In this document: one piece after another, positions 9,725-18,080 of the stretch
How the letters are laid out: every line of letters starts with the position of its first letter
Position numbering within the stretch: position 1 is the first letter of the stretch
NCBI RefSeq assembly: GCF_047238125.1
Contig: NZ_JBDFMH010000001.1
Location: forward strand, 1,054,001-1,118,000
DNA from: JBDFMH01 sp047238125
GTDB lineage: Bacteria; Pseudomonadota; Alphaproteobacteria; Sphingomonadales; Sphingomonadaceae
Length of the DNA stretch: 64,000 nucleotides
Direction of reading: 5' to 3'
The notes under the pieces: model-generated
Told to the model about the DNA's origin: nothing
The model's database searches: none
The model's input: the letters and a program-made list of their open reading frames with translations, nothing else
Made by a program: the position numbers and the translations under genes

Positions 9725-12078
9725 GCGCGCTCGCGCTCGCGCGGGAGGCGCAGGATCACGGTCGTACCTTCGCCCGGCTCGCTGAACAGCGTGATCGTGC
9801 CGCCATGCGCCTCCACGAACTGGCGGGTCAGCGGCAGCCCCAGGCCCAGCGCCGCGCGTCCGCCGCGATCCACGCCGGGCTCGCTACCGCGGTGGAAGCG
9901 GTCGAACACGCGCTCCTGCTCGGCCGCGGCGATCCCGGCGCCATTGTCCGAAACCACGATCTCCGCGCCTTCCGCATCGCCCGATGCATGCAGCAGGATC
10001 CGCCCACCGGCCTGCGTATAGGCTACCGAATTGCGCAGCAGATGATCCAGCGCCTGGCGCAGCCGCCGGGCATCGCCCAGGATTGCGCCGACCGATGGAT
10101 CGATCTCCACCACGAACTCCAGCCGCTGCTCGTCCGCGGCGGCGCGCACCGCATCGGCCGCGGCATGCGCCAGCCGTTCCAGGTCGACCTGCTCGGCCGC
10201 CATCGGCAGCAGCCCGGCCGCGCTCTGCGTCAGATCCAGCACGTCGTCGATCAGCGTGCCCAACCGCGCGGCCGATGCCGTGATCGCGGCCAGATAATCG
10301 GTCGCAGTCTCCCCGATCTCGCCGGCATAGCCGCCCGCCAGCATCTCCGCGAACCCTGCGATCGTGGTCAGCGGCACGCGCAGTTCGTACGACATGTTGG
10401 CCACGAACGCGGTCTTCAGCTTGTCGGCCTCCTCCAGCGCATCGTTGCGCTCGCGCAGCGCCGCTTCGATCTGGCGGCTGGCGGTGATGTCCAGCATCGT
10501 GAATAGCGCGTTTCCGTCCGGCAGCGGTACCGCCGCGAACTCAAAATGGCGCCCGTCCTTCAACGCCACCCGGCCCGATCGCTGCTGGCGATCGATGGTT
10601 GCGATCCGCACCAGCTCGCGCACCAGCCCGGCGCGCGCCGGATTGACGAGCTGCCTGCCGACATGTTCGACCAGCGCGTCCACCCGCGGATGCAGCGCCA
10701 GCACCTGCTCGCTCAGCCCCCATACATCCAGAAAACGGTTGTTCCACAGGTGCAGCCGGCCATCCGCGGCAAACACGCCGATCGCCTCGAACAGATTGTC
10801 GAAGGTCGCGGTCCGCACCCGCAGCAGCGTGTCGCGCGCGGATGCCAGCTGCAGCTGCTCGGTGCGATCCTCGAAGATCAGCAGCAGTCCGCCATCGGGC
10901 AGCGGCTGCGCCAGCACGCGCAGATGGATACCGCCCGGCAGCTGCCAGGCTTCTTCCTCCGGGGCAGTCGCGGTGAACCAGGTCCGGCGGTCCGCCTTCC
11001 ACTTAGGGAAGTCGCGCATCTCCGGCGCGCGATTGGCCTCGCGCATCCGGTCCAGCACCCGATCGAATTCAGGATGATCGGCGATCCAGTCCTGCTGCAT
11101 GGCGAACAGCCGCTGGAACGGCAGGTTGCAGAACGCCAGGCTGCGATCGGCGGCGAACTGCGCCACCCCGGCCGAAAGGCGGTCGAGCAGATCCCGCTGG
11201 GCGCGCTGGAAGCGGCCCAGATCGGCGCGAGCCTCCTCGAGCTCCTCGATGTCGACGGCATAGCCCGCCACCCCGGCTTCACCCAGCGGCACGTCGACGA
11301 TGCGGATCATCCGCCGCTCGCCGGCGATCGTGGCTGGCGCGGTGCGTACCGACAGCCGGCCCTCGTCGCGCGCCATCGCCGCCGGGCCCAGCGGGCCGCG
11401 CCCGGCCTCTCCCTCCACCAGCTCCAGCCCGCGCGCGACCACCTCGGCGGCGTCGCCAGCTTCCACCGCCCGCACATAGGCGGCATTGACCAGTGCAAGC
11501 CGCAGATCGGGGCCACGATGCCACATCGGGAAGGGTGCCGCCTCGATCAATGCCGCCACTGCCTCCAATGCCTGCGACAATTGCGCGCCGGCGGCGGTCA
11601 GCCGCTCGATTTCAACCTGGCTGTCAGTCTGATCGAACAGCCAGACAACCACGCTCCCGCCGCCAGACGGTCGTCCCCGCGCCATCAGCACACGATCCGA
11701 TCCCTGCACGTGCAGCGGCCGTGCGAAGCCGCGGCCGGCGCGCTGGGCCGCGGTCACATCGCGTGCCAGCAGCGCGGCATCCTCGCCCGACAGGCCGGCC
11801 TCGTCCTGCGCCAGATCGCCGATGAAGCGCGGCAGTCGCGCCAGCCCCAGCCAGTCGGCCAGCCGCTCGGTGGCGGCGATCCGCCCGTCGGCCGCGATTC
11901 GCAGCGGAATGACCGGCGCGCCTGCCAGCATCGCCTCGCTATCCGCCAGCCGCGCCTGCGCCGCCCCGGCCGCACGTCCGCGCCGGATCCCCCAGCCGAT
12001 TGCGAACGCCGCCGCCACCATCCACAGCGCGCACAACCCCACCGCCAGGGCGGCCGCAAGCGGGCTCAGCGTCATCAT
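9721..12078 (-). CDS. divL: DivL-like PAS sensor kinase with Tyr in place of the phosphoacceptor His
   Basis: A 785-aa membrane-anchored sensor kinase homologue. One N-terminal membrane segment (about residues 5-30) is followed by several PAS-like modules to about residue 545, an HisKA dimerisation domain and an HATPase domain with GAGIAAAEQERVFDRFHRG and a GLGLPL G2 box. The H-box reads ANMSYELRVPLT: the canonical His is a Tyr (about residue 564, TAC codon at 10387-10389). This substitution, the PAS number and the length match Caulobacter DivL (769 aa), which controls the CckA-CtrA pathway as a DivK-responsive pseudokinase rather than by His phosphorylation. tsaE, amgK and murU are coupled downstream. 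Confidence 0.85.
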   Translation of the reverse strand: MMTLSPLAAALAVGLCALWMVAAAFAIGWGIRRGRAAGAAQARLADSEAMLAGAPVIPLRIAADGRIAATERLADWLGLARLPRFIGDLAQDEAGLSGEDAALLARDVTAAQRAGRGFARPLHVQGSDRVLMARGRPSGGGSVVVWLFDQTDSQVEIERLTAAGAQLSQALEAVAALIEAAPFPMWHRGPDLRLALVNAAYVRAVEAGDAAEVVARGLELVEGEAGRGPLGPAAMARDEGRLSVRTAPATIAGERRMIRIVDVPLGEAGVAGYAVDIEELEEARADLGRFQRAQRDLLDRLSAGVAQFAADRSLAFCNLPFQRLFAMQQDWIADHPEFDRVLDRMREANRAPEMRDFPKWKADRRTWFTATAPEEEAWQLPGGIHLRVLAQPLPDGGLLLIFEDRTEQLQLASARDTLLRVRTATFDNLFEAIGVFAADGRLHLWNNRFLDVWGLSEQVLALHPRVDALVEHVGRQLVNPARAGLVRELVRIATIDRQQRSGRVALKDGRHFEFAAVPLPDGNALFTMLDITASRQIEAALRERNDALEEADKLKTAFVANMSYELRVPLTTIAGFAEMLAGGYAGEIGETATDYLAAITASAARLGTLIDDVLDLTQSAAGLLPMAAEQVDLERLAHAAADAVRAAADEQRLEFVVEIDPSVGAILGDARRLRQALDHLLRNSVAYTQAGGRILLHASGDAEGAEIVVSDNGAGIAAAEQERVFDRFHRGSEPGVDRGGRAALGLGLPLTRQFVEAHGGTITLFSEPGEGTTVILRLPRERERA

Positions 12079-12189
12079 CGGCGGATCGGGCGCGAAATCA
12101 TCGGATGGTGATAGGCAGGCGATGGCCCGCGGTGAAGGGACTTCCGCAATCCGCTTCCCTGAAGCCGCCCGACACGCGACAAGGCGGCG

Positions 12190-13137
12190 ATGGCGAGTGT
12201 GATCGACAGGGCGAACGAACTGGCGGAAGCGGGCGATCCGGCCGCCGCCGCTGGGCTGCTGGCCGAGTCCGGCGATGGCGACGCGCTGTTCCTGCTCGCG
12301 CGCTGGCGGCTCGCCGGCACCAACGGCCCGCGCGACTTGGCGGCGGCGCGCGCATTGTTCGCGCGGGCGGCCAAGCTTGGCCGGCGCGGTGCCGCCCAGA
12401 TTTACGCCGCCTTCCTAGGCAGCGGCACCGGTGGGGAACGCGACTGGTCCGGCGCGCTCGATCTGATCGCGGCGGATCCGGGCGCGCAGGCCGAGCATGG
12501 GTTGATCGCGCAGATGGCGCTCGACGCCACGGGTGATCCGCTGGTCGTCCCCACGGGAGAGCCGATCGCCGGCCACCCGATCATCCGCTTTCCCGCACTA
12601 TTCTCGGTGGCCGAATGCGCCTGGCTGGTCGGTGCCGGCAAGCCCAGGCTTGCACCGGCGGTGGTGGTAGATCCGGTGACGGCACGGCCGATCGCCAATC
12701 CGGTCCGCACGTCGGGCATGGCCTCGTTCCCGCCCGCGCTTGAATCACCGGCAGTGCATGCGCTCAACCGGCGGCTCGCGGCGGCCAGCGGCACTATGGT
12801 CGCCCAGGGAGAGCCGCTCCAGTTGCTCGCCTATGCGCCCGGCCAGGAATATCGCGCCCATGTCGATGCGGTTCCGGGCACGCGCAACCAGCGGATCATG
12901 ACGATGCTGGTCTGGCTGAACGCGGCCTATGATGGCGGCGCGACCCGGTTTCTTGATCTGGGCATCGATCTGCGCGGCCAGCCCGGCGACGCGATCCTGT
13001 TCCACAACGTGGATGCCGATGGCGCGCCCGACATGAGGATGCGCCATGCCGGCCTGCCCGTTACGCGCGGGGTCAAATTCCTCGCCTCGCGCTGGATCCG
13101 CGAACGGGCGATGACAAGCTGGCCGCCGGAGGATTGA
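12190..13137 (+). CDS. 2OG-Fe(II) oxygenase (prolyl 4-hydroxylase type) with Sel1-like repeats
   Basis: A 315-aa protein. The N-terminal half (about residues 1-115) is helical and alanine-rich with Sel1/TPR-like repeats (ALFLLARWRLAGT, ARALFARAAKLGRRGAAQIY). The C-terminal half is a prolyl-4-hydroxylase-like double-stranded beta helix: the HxD iron motif is in YRAHVDAV (about residue 220), the distal His in MRHAGLPV and the 2-oxoglutarate-binding basic residue in TRGVKFLASRWIR. The iron triad looks intact. The protein substrate is unknown. It is divergent from divL across about 110 bp and convergent with ahcY. Confidence 0.85.
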   Translation: MASVIDRANELAEAGDPAAAAGLLAESGDGDALFLLARWRLAGTNGPRDLAAARALFARAAKLGRRGAAQIYAAFLGSGTGGERDWSGALDLIAADPGAQAEHGLIAQMALDATGDPLVVPTGEPIAGHPIIRFPALFSVAECAWLVGAGKPRLAPAVVVDPVTARPIANPVRTSGMASFPPALESPAVHALNRRLAAASGTMVAQGEPLQLLAYAPGQEYRAHVDAVPGTRNQRIMTMLVWLNAAYDGGATRFLDLGIDLRGQPGDAILFHNVDADGAPDMRMRHAGLPVTRGVKFLASRWIRERAMTSWPPED

Positions 13138-13150
13138 TCCCCCGGCGGCC
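13121..13150. terminator. Bidirectional terminator-like hairpin
   Basis: The 9-bp arms GGCCGCCGG (13121-13129) and CCGGCGGCC (13142-13150) enclose a 12-nt loop that contains the oxygenase stop codon. The hairpin lies between convergent genes, 8 nt from the ahcY stop. No U-tract is visible. Confidence 0.45.
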
Positions 13151-13157
13151 GCATCGA

Positions 13158-14567
13158 TCAGTAGCGGTAATGATCGGGCTTGAACGGGCCCTCGGTCGAA
13201 ACGCCGATATAGCTCGCCTGCTTCGCGGTCAGCTTGGTCAGCTTCACGCCCAGCTTCTGGAGGTGCAGCGCGGCCACCTTCTCGTCGAGATGCTTCGGCA
13301 GCACATAGACCTGGTTCTGATAGGCATCGGACTTCGTCCACAGCTCGATCTGCGCCATCACCTGATTGGTGAAGCTAGCCGACATCACGAACGACGGATG
13401 GCCGGTCGCGTTGCCCAGGTTCACCAGCCGGCCCTTGGACAGGATGATGATCTGCTTGCCGTCCGGGAATTCGACCAGGTCGACCTGCGGCTTGATCTCG
13501 GTCCACTTGTAGTTGCTCAGCGCCGCGATCTGGATCTCGCTGTCGAAATGGCCGATGTTGCAGACGATCGCCATGTTCTTCATCGCCGCCATATGCTCGG
13601 CGGTGATCACGTCGGCATTGCCGGTCGCAGTCACGAAGATATCGGCGCGCTGGGTCGCCTCTTCCATGGTGACGACCTCGAAGCCCTCCATCGCCGCCTG
13701 CAGCGCGCAGATCGGATCGACTTCGGTCACCAGCACACGCGCGCCGCCGTTGCGCAGGCTCTGCGCGCTGCCCTTGCCGACATCGCCGAAGCCCGCGACG
13801 CAGGCGACCTTGCCAGCCAGCATCACGTCGGTGCCGCGGCGGATCGCGTCGACCAGCGATTCCTTGCAGCCATAGAGATTGTCGAACTTAGACTTGGTCA
13901 CGCTGTCGTTCACGTTGATCGCGGGGAACGGCAGTTCGCCCTTCTTGGCGATCTCATACAGGCGGTGCACGCCGGTCGTGGTCTCTTCCGACACGCCCTT
14001 GATCGCCTTCACGGTCGCGGTCAGATAACCCGGCCGGTCGGCGATGAACTGCTTCACCACGCGCTGGAACTCGACTTCCTCGTCATTCTCCGGCTCGGCG
14101 AAGCTGGCGCCTGCCTCCAGCTTGGCGCCCCACAGCGCGAACATGGTGGCATCGCCACCATCGTCGAGGATCATGTTGCAGGGCTCGTTGCCCCAGTCGA
14201 AGATGCGCGCCACATAGTCCCAATATTCGGCCAGCGTCTCGCCCTTCACGGCGAACACCGGGATCCCGGCTGCGGCGATCGCGGCGGCGGCATGGTCCTG
14301 GGTCGAGAAGATGTTGCACGATGCCCAGCGCACGTCGGCGCCCAGCGCGGTCAGCGTCTCGATCAGCACCGCGGTCTGGATCGTCATGTGCAACGATCCG
14401 GTGATGCGTGCGCCCTTCAGCGGCTTCGATGCCCCGAATTCCTCGCGCAGCGCCATCAGGCCTGGCATCTCGGTTTCGGCGATCTCGATCTCCTTGCGAC
14501 CCCAGCCGGCCAGGCTGATGTCATGGACGAGATAATCGGTGAAATTGTCGACGGGCTGGGTCGCCAC
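13158..14567 (-). CDS. ahcY: Adenosylhomocysteinase (S-adenosylhomocysteine hydrolase)
   Basis: A 469-aa NAD-dependent cytosolic enzyme that hydrolyses S-adenosylhomocysteine to adenosine and homocysteine, relieving product inhibition of methyltransferases and feeding the methionine cycle. Family blocks are complete: SCNIFSTQDHAAAAIA, the NAD-binding ACVAGFGDVGKGSAQSLR (about residues 255-272), VCNIGHFDSEI, and the C-terminal KPDHYRY. The start is an ATG giving MATQPVDNFTDYLVHD. A perfect palindrome about 70 nt upstream suggests control by an SAH-sensing repressor. Confidence 0.98.
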   Translation of the reverse strand: MATQPVDNFTDYLVHDISLAGWGRKEIEIAETEMPGLMALREEFGASKPLKGARITGSLHMTIQTAVLIETLTALGADVRWASCNIFSTQDHAAAAIAAAGIPVFAVKGETLAEYWDYVARIFDWGNEPCNMILDDGGDATMFALWGAKLEAGASFAEPENDEEVEFQRVVKQFIADRPGYLTATVKAIKGVSEETTTGVHRLYEIAKKGELPFPAINVNDSVTKSKFDNLYGCKESLVDAIRRGTDVMLAGKVACVAGFGDVGKGSAQSLRNGGARVLVTEVDPICALQAAMEGFEVVTMEEATQRADIFVTATGNADVITAEHMAAMKNMAIVCNIGHFDSEIQIAALSNYKWTEIKPQVDLVEFPDGKQIIILSKGRLVNLGNATGHPSFVMSASFTNQVMAQIELWTKSDAYQNQVYVLPKHLDEKVAALHLQKLGVKLTKLTAKQASYIGVSTEGPFKPDHYRY

Positions 14568-14635
14568 GGATGCTCTCCGGCAATGGAATGGATGGCCGCG
14601 CGCCTAGCGGAGCCGGGCCACGGATGCAAATGCAA

Positions 14636-14655
14636 ATATAAAGATATCTTTATAT
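14636..14655. promoter_or_regulatory. Palindromic operator candidate upstream of ahcY
   Basis: A perfect 20-bp palindrome with half-site ATATAAAGAT lies about 70 nt upstream of the ahcY start and 11 nt past the DUF1467 stop. It is a sharp AT-rich island in GC-rich sequence. A TTGAGG (14665-14670, minus strand) is spaced so that the palindrome would cover the -10. Size, symmetry and position fit an ArsR-family operator. From general knowledge, SahR-type SAH-responsive repressors control ahcY and methionine-cycle genes in some Proteobacteria. No regulator gene is nearby. Confidence 0.65.
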
Positions 14656-14666
14656 GTGGGTCGGCC

Positions 14667-14936
14667 TCAATGCCGCTGCGGCACGATCAGCTGGAAGAAT
14701 TCGGCCCCGATCCAGCCGTTCACATAGTTCGCATAGTAGAGCGCAAAGGCGATCGCCGACACGATCGTGGTCCAGAACACCGTCCGCCACACGCTGAACC
14801 GCGGCGGCGCGCCGCGATCCTGGCCCGGCACCGCTTCCTCGGCCGCATCCCCGGTCTGCAGCCGGAACGGCAGTACCAGGAACAGGCAGAAGAACCAAAA
14901 CAGCACATAGATCGCGACGATCGAGCCGAAGGTCAT
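14667..14936 (-). CDS. DUF1467 family small membrane protein
   Basis: An 89-aa protein with two predicted membrane segments: residues about 5-24 (VAIYVLFWFFCLFLVLPF) and about 52-72 (VFWTTIVSAIAFALYYANY), separated by a polar acidic linker. It matches the alphaproteobacterial DUF1467 family, commonly found beside RNase J in these genomes; no function is established. It begins 11 nt downstream of the rnj stop and is presumably cotranscribed with it. Confidence 0.85.
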   Translation of the reverse strand: MTFGSIVAIYVLFWFFCLFLVLPFRLQTGDAAEEAVPGQDRGAPPRFSVWRTVFWTTIVSAIAFALYYANYVNGWIGAEFFQLIVPQRH

Positions 14937-14946
14937 CGCTTGGCGC

Positions 14947-16587
14947 TCACACGCGGATCAGCGAGACATCGACGACCGGCTTCTTGCCGGTCCACTGGGT
15001 CGCGCGCCGCCGCACCGCCAGCCGAACCGCTTCCTTCAGCTTGGCCTCGTCGCGCGGCGGGTTGGCCAGCGCCTCCGCCGCCGCATCGCGCGCCTCGACC
15101 AGGAATTCGTCGCGATCCTCCTCCACTGGCAGGCCCTGCAGCGCGATCGCGGGCTCTCCGCGCAGCTTGTTTTTGGCATCCAGCGCCACCGCGACCGAGA
15201 TGACGCCGTTCAACGAGATCCGCCGCCGCTCGTTCATGGTTGTCCCATCCGCCGGCAGGATCACGTCGCCGTCCAGGATCAGCCGGCCGACCCGTTCATG
15301 CCCCACCAGCGCCGGGCCGTTCGGTGCCAGCCGCAGCACGGTGCCGTTCTGCTGCACCACGCCCTTGGGCACGCCTAGCCCGGTCGCAAACCGCGCCTGC
15401 TCGGCCATATGGCGCATCTCGCCATGCACCGGCAGGATGATCTCGGGCCGGATCCACTTGTACATCAGCTCCAGCTCGGGCCGGCCCGGGTGGCCGGACA
15501 CATGCACATGCGCCTGGCGGTCGGTGATCATGATCACCCCCTTCTCCGCCAGCTTGTTCTGGATACGGCCGATCGCGACCTCGTTGCCCGGGATCTGCTT
15601 GGACGAGAACACCACCGTGTCGCCGGCCGAAAGCTTGATCGGGTGGCTGTCGAACGCCACTCGCGCCAGCGCGGCGCGCGCTTCGCCCTGCCCGCCGGTC
15701 GCGATGATCATCACCTCGCGCGGCGGCAGCCGCATCGCGGCGTCCACGTCGATCGTCTCGGGGAAATCCTTCAGATAGCCGGTCGCCTTGGCCACCTTGA
15801 TGATCCGGTCCAGCGATCGGCCCGCCACGCACAGCTGGCGCCCGGTATCGCGCGCCACTTCACCCAGCGTCTGCACGCGCGCCGCGTTGGACGCGAAGGT
15901 TGTCACCAGCACGCGGCCTTCCGCCGCGCCGATCACTGCATCCAGCCCCTCGCGTACCGCCGCTTCGGATCCGGACGCGCTCTCGTTGAACACGTTGGTC
16001 GAATCGCAGACCAGCGCCAGCACGCCGTCGTCACCGATCGCCTCCAGCTCGGCCGCGGTCGATGGCGTGCCCAGCAGCGGCTCCTCGTCCAGCTTCCAGT
16101 CGCCGGTGTGGAACACCTTGCCATAGGGCGTGTCGATCAGCAGCGCGTTCCCCTCCGGGATCGAGTGCGCCAGCGGCACATAGCGGAAGCCGAACGGCCC
16201 GAGCTGGAAGCTGCTCTCGTTCGGAATGATGTTGAGCTTGACCTTCTTCGACAGGCCTTCCTCGTCCAGCTTGCCGCGGATCAGCCCCGCGGTGAACGGC
16301 GTGGCATAGAGCGGCACGCCCAGATCGGCGGCGAGGTAAGGGATCGCGCCGATATGATCCTCATGCCCATGCGTCAGCACGATGCCCAGCAGATCATCGG
16401 CACGGTCCTCGATGAACTGCAGGTCTGGCAGGATCAGGTCGATGCCCGGATAGCCCGGATCGGCGAAGGTCAGGCCGAGATCGACCATCACCCATTTGCC
16501 CTGGGTGCCATAGAGATTGACGTTCATGCCGATCTCCCCGGATCCGCCGAGGGCGAGGAAGAGGAGTTCGTTGCCGGGTTTGGTCAC
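14947..16587 (-). CDS. rnj: Ribonuclease J
   Basis: A 546-aa metallo-beta-lactamase/beta-CASP ribonuclease with 5'-to-3' exo- and endonuclease activity in RNA turnover and processing. The metal motif THGHEDHIGAIPYL (HxHxDH, about residues 72-85) is intact. Further family blocks are CDSTNVFNE, the beta-CASP region IIATGGQGEARAAL, HVSGHPGRPELELMYKWI and LPVHGEMRHM. The start is placed at GTG 16587 (VTKPGNELLFLALGGSGEIGM), which gives the usual length; the open frame extends 100 codons further upstream without conserved sequence. Confidence 0.95.
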   Translation of the reverse strand: MTKPGNELLFLALGGSGEIGMNVNLYGTQGKWVMVDLGLTFADPGYPGIDLILPDLQFIEDRADDLLGIVLTHGHEDHIGAIPYLAADLGVPLYATPFTAGLIRGKLDEEGLSKKVKLNIIPNESSFQLGPFGFRYVPLAHSIPEGNALLIDTPYGKVFHTGDWKLDEEPLLGTPSTAAELEAIGDDGVLALVCDSTNVFNESASGSEAAVREGLDAVIGAAEGRVLVTTFASNAARVQTLGEVARDTGRQLCVAGRSLDRIIKVAKATGYLKDFPETIDVDAAMRLPPREVMIIATGGQGEARAALARVAFDSHPIKLSAGDTVVFSSKQIPGNEVAIGRIQNKLAEKGVIMITDRQAHVHVSGHPGRPELELMYKWIRPEIILPVHGEMRHMAEQARFATGLGVPKGVVQQNGTVLRLAPNGPALVGHERVGRLILDGDVILPADGTTMNERRRISLNGVISVAVALDAKNKLRGEPAIALQGLPVEEDRDEFLVEARDAAAEALANPPRDEAKLKEAVRLAVRRRATQWTGKKPVVDVSLIRV

Positions 16588-16700
16588 GTGTCTGTGTGTC
16601 TTTCTTTTTGAAATCGTCACCCCGGTGGAAGCCGGGGGTTGCGGGCGGCAGGCGCGCAACCGTCTTGAAAACCCCAGTTCGCACTGGAGAACTGAACCGG
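16588..16700. repeat. Intergenic REP-like hairpin and second stem-loop between coaX and rnj
   Basis: Positions 16619-16639 form a short GC hairpin (ACCCCGG, short loop, CCGGGGGT) of the same build as two copies at 39630-39725, which suggests an interspersed REP-like element. A second stem CAGTTC (16675-16680)/GAACTG (16689-16694) lies just downstream of coaX on the minus strand. They may modulate readthrough from coaX into rnj. Confidence 0.45.
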
Positions 16701-17480
16701 TTACGCAGGCTTCAGCCGCTGATACATGATGCGCAGGCCCTGGATCGTCAGATCCGGTTCGATCGCATCGAACACCGATGTATGCGTGTCGAACAGCACC
16801 GCAAGCCCGCCGGTCGCGATCACCTTCACCGGGCGGCCGATCTCGGCCTTCATCCGCGCCACCAGCCCCTCGATCATTGCGATATAGCCCCAATAGATGC
16901 CGATATGCATCTGGCTGACGGTATCGCGCCCGATCACGCTCTCGCCCGCCGGTGCCTCGATCGCGATCCGCGGCAGCTTGGCGGCCGCCGCCACCAGCGC
17001 GTCGAGCGAAAGATTGATCCCCGGCGCGATGATCCCGCCTTTGTAGGCGCCATTATAGTCAACAACGTCCAGCGTGGTCGCGGTGCCGAAATCGATCACG
17101 ATCAGATCGCCCGCGTGCAGCGCATGCGCAGCGATGGTGTTGACTGCGCGGTCCGCGCCGACCGACTTGGGCTCGTCGACATCCAGGTCGATCCCCCATT
17201 CCACCGGCGCGCGGCCGGCGATCAGCGGGGTCACGCCGAAATATTTGGTCGCCAGCACTTCCAGGTTGTGCAGCGCGCGCGGCACCACGGTCGCCACGAT
17301 CACCGCCTTCACCTGGCGCCGCTCATATCCCTCGAGTTGCATCAGCTGGTTGAGCCAGACGGCATATTCATCGGCGGTACGCCTGGGATCGGTTGCGATC
17401 CGCCAGCGGGTGCGGATCTCGGCCCCGTCGATCAGGGCGCAGACGACATTGGTGTTCCCGGCATCGATCGCGAGCAGCAT
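16701..17480 (-). CDS. coaX: Type III pantothenate kinase
   Basis: A 259-aa ASKHA-fold kinase that phosphorylates pantothenate in the first step of coenzyme A synthesis. Conserved blocks: MLLAIDAGNTNVVCALIDG (phosphate 1 motif, residues 1-19), VEWGIDLDVDEPKSVGADRAVNTIAA, LIVIDFGTATTLDVVD (phosphate 2) and GGIIAPGINLSLDAL. Length is normal. ATG 17480 gives the canonical N-terminus; an in-frame ATG at 17510 would add ten residues. In many alphaproteobacteria coaX follows birA directly; here a plus-strand gene separates them. Confidence 0.95.
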   Translation of the reverse strand: MLLAIDAGNTNVVCALIDGAEIRTRWRIATDPRRTADEYAVWLNQLMQLEGYERRQVKAVIVATVVPRALHNLEVLATKYFGVTPLIAGRAPVEWGIDLDVDEPKSVGADRAVNTIAAHALHAGDLIVIDFGTATTLDVVDYNGAYKGGIIAPGINLSLDALVAAAAKLPRIAIEAPAGESVIGRDTVSQMHIGIYWGYIAMIEGLVARMKAEIGRPVKVIATGGLAVLFDTHTSVFDAIEPDLTIQGLRIMYQRLKPA

Positions 17481-17587
17481 GGGGGCGCTGTAGAGACAAT
17501 AAGTCCGCATCGCTAGGCCACCCTGAACGAGGTATTGCACCGCGCGGGTTCCCGGGTGATCCACGATCCATATCCGAGGAGAGAAAC

Positions 17588-18079
17588 ATGCGAACGTCAG
17601 GGTTTGTGGGAATGATGATCAGCGCGACAGGGGCTTTGTCGAGCATGGCAAACGCTGGCGTCTTCACCGACGATCTCAGTCGTTGTCTCGTGACCGCCGC
17701 TACACCGGCTGACCGCGATACGATGATGCAATGGATTTTCTCAGCTTACGCCGCTGCCGACATCGCGCGAGAAATCTCATCGGTGACCCCGGAACAACAC
17801 GTGGCCTACAACAAGCGTGGCGCGGCTCTGTTCGAGCGCCTTATCCTCGTTGATTGCAGAAAGCAGGCCGTGGCGGCAATCCGAAACGAGGGCCAGACCG
17901 CTTTCGAGCAGAGCTTCCAGGTTCTCGGACAGATGGCCGGCCGCGGGCTGATGGAGGATCCCAAAGTCGCAGCGGAGATGGAGCGGTTCGGCGCGGTCCT
18001 TGACCGAGAAAAACTGGGCGCGTTGATGACAGAAGCAGGACAGGCTGCCCCGCCTCCGGCGCCGGCAGCGAAGAAATAG
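17588..18079 (+). CDS. Exported hypothetical protein inserted between birA and coaX
   Basis: A 163-aa protein of unknown function. It has a Sec-type signal peptide (SGFVGMMISATGALSSMANAG, probable cleavage near residue 23), a mature helical region with two cysteines (SRCLV and LVDCRKQA) and a proline/alanine-rich tail ending in Lys-Lys. An ATG with GAGGAGAGAA upstream supports expression. It lies on the strand opposite to birA and coaX and ends one base before the birA stop, interrupting a neighbourhood that is otherwise colinear. Codon use is less GC-extreme than in the flanking genes. No family is recognised. Confidence 0.7.
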   Translation: MRTSGFVGMMISATGALSSMANAGVFTDDLSRCLVTAATPADRDTMMQWIFSAYAAADIAREISSVTPEQHVAYNKRGAALFERLILVDCRKQAVAAIRNEGQTAFEQSFQVLGQMAGRGLMEDPKVAAEMERFGAVLDREKLGALMTEAGQAAPPPAPAAKK

Positions 18080-18080
18080 A

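Noticed and set aside
14568..14666. SAH or SAM riboswitch in the ahcY leader
   Set aside because: The leader is short and shows only the DNA palindrome; no conserved SAH or SAM aptamer core is recognisable.
13134..15203. Long plus-strand ORF (689 aa) antisense to ahcY
   Set aside because: It mirrors the third-position GC pattern of ahcY and DUF1467, is His/Arg/Gln-rich with no domain, and ahcY is certain on the other strand.
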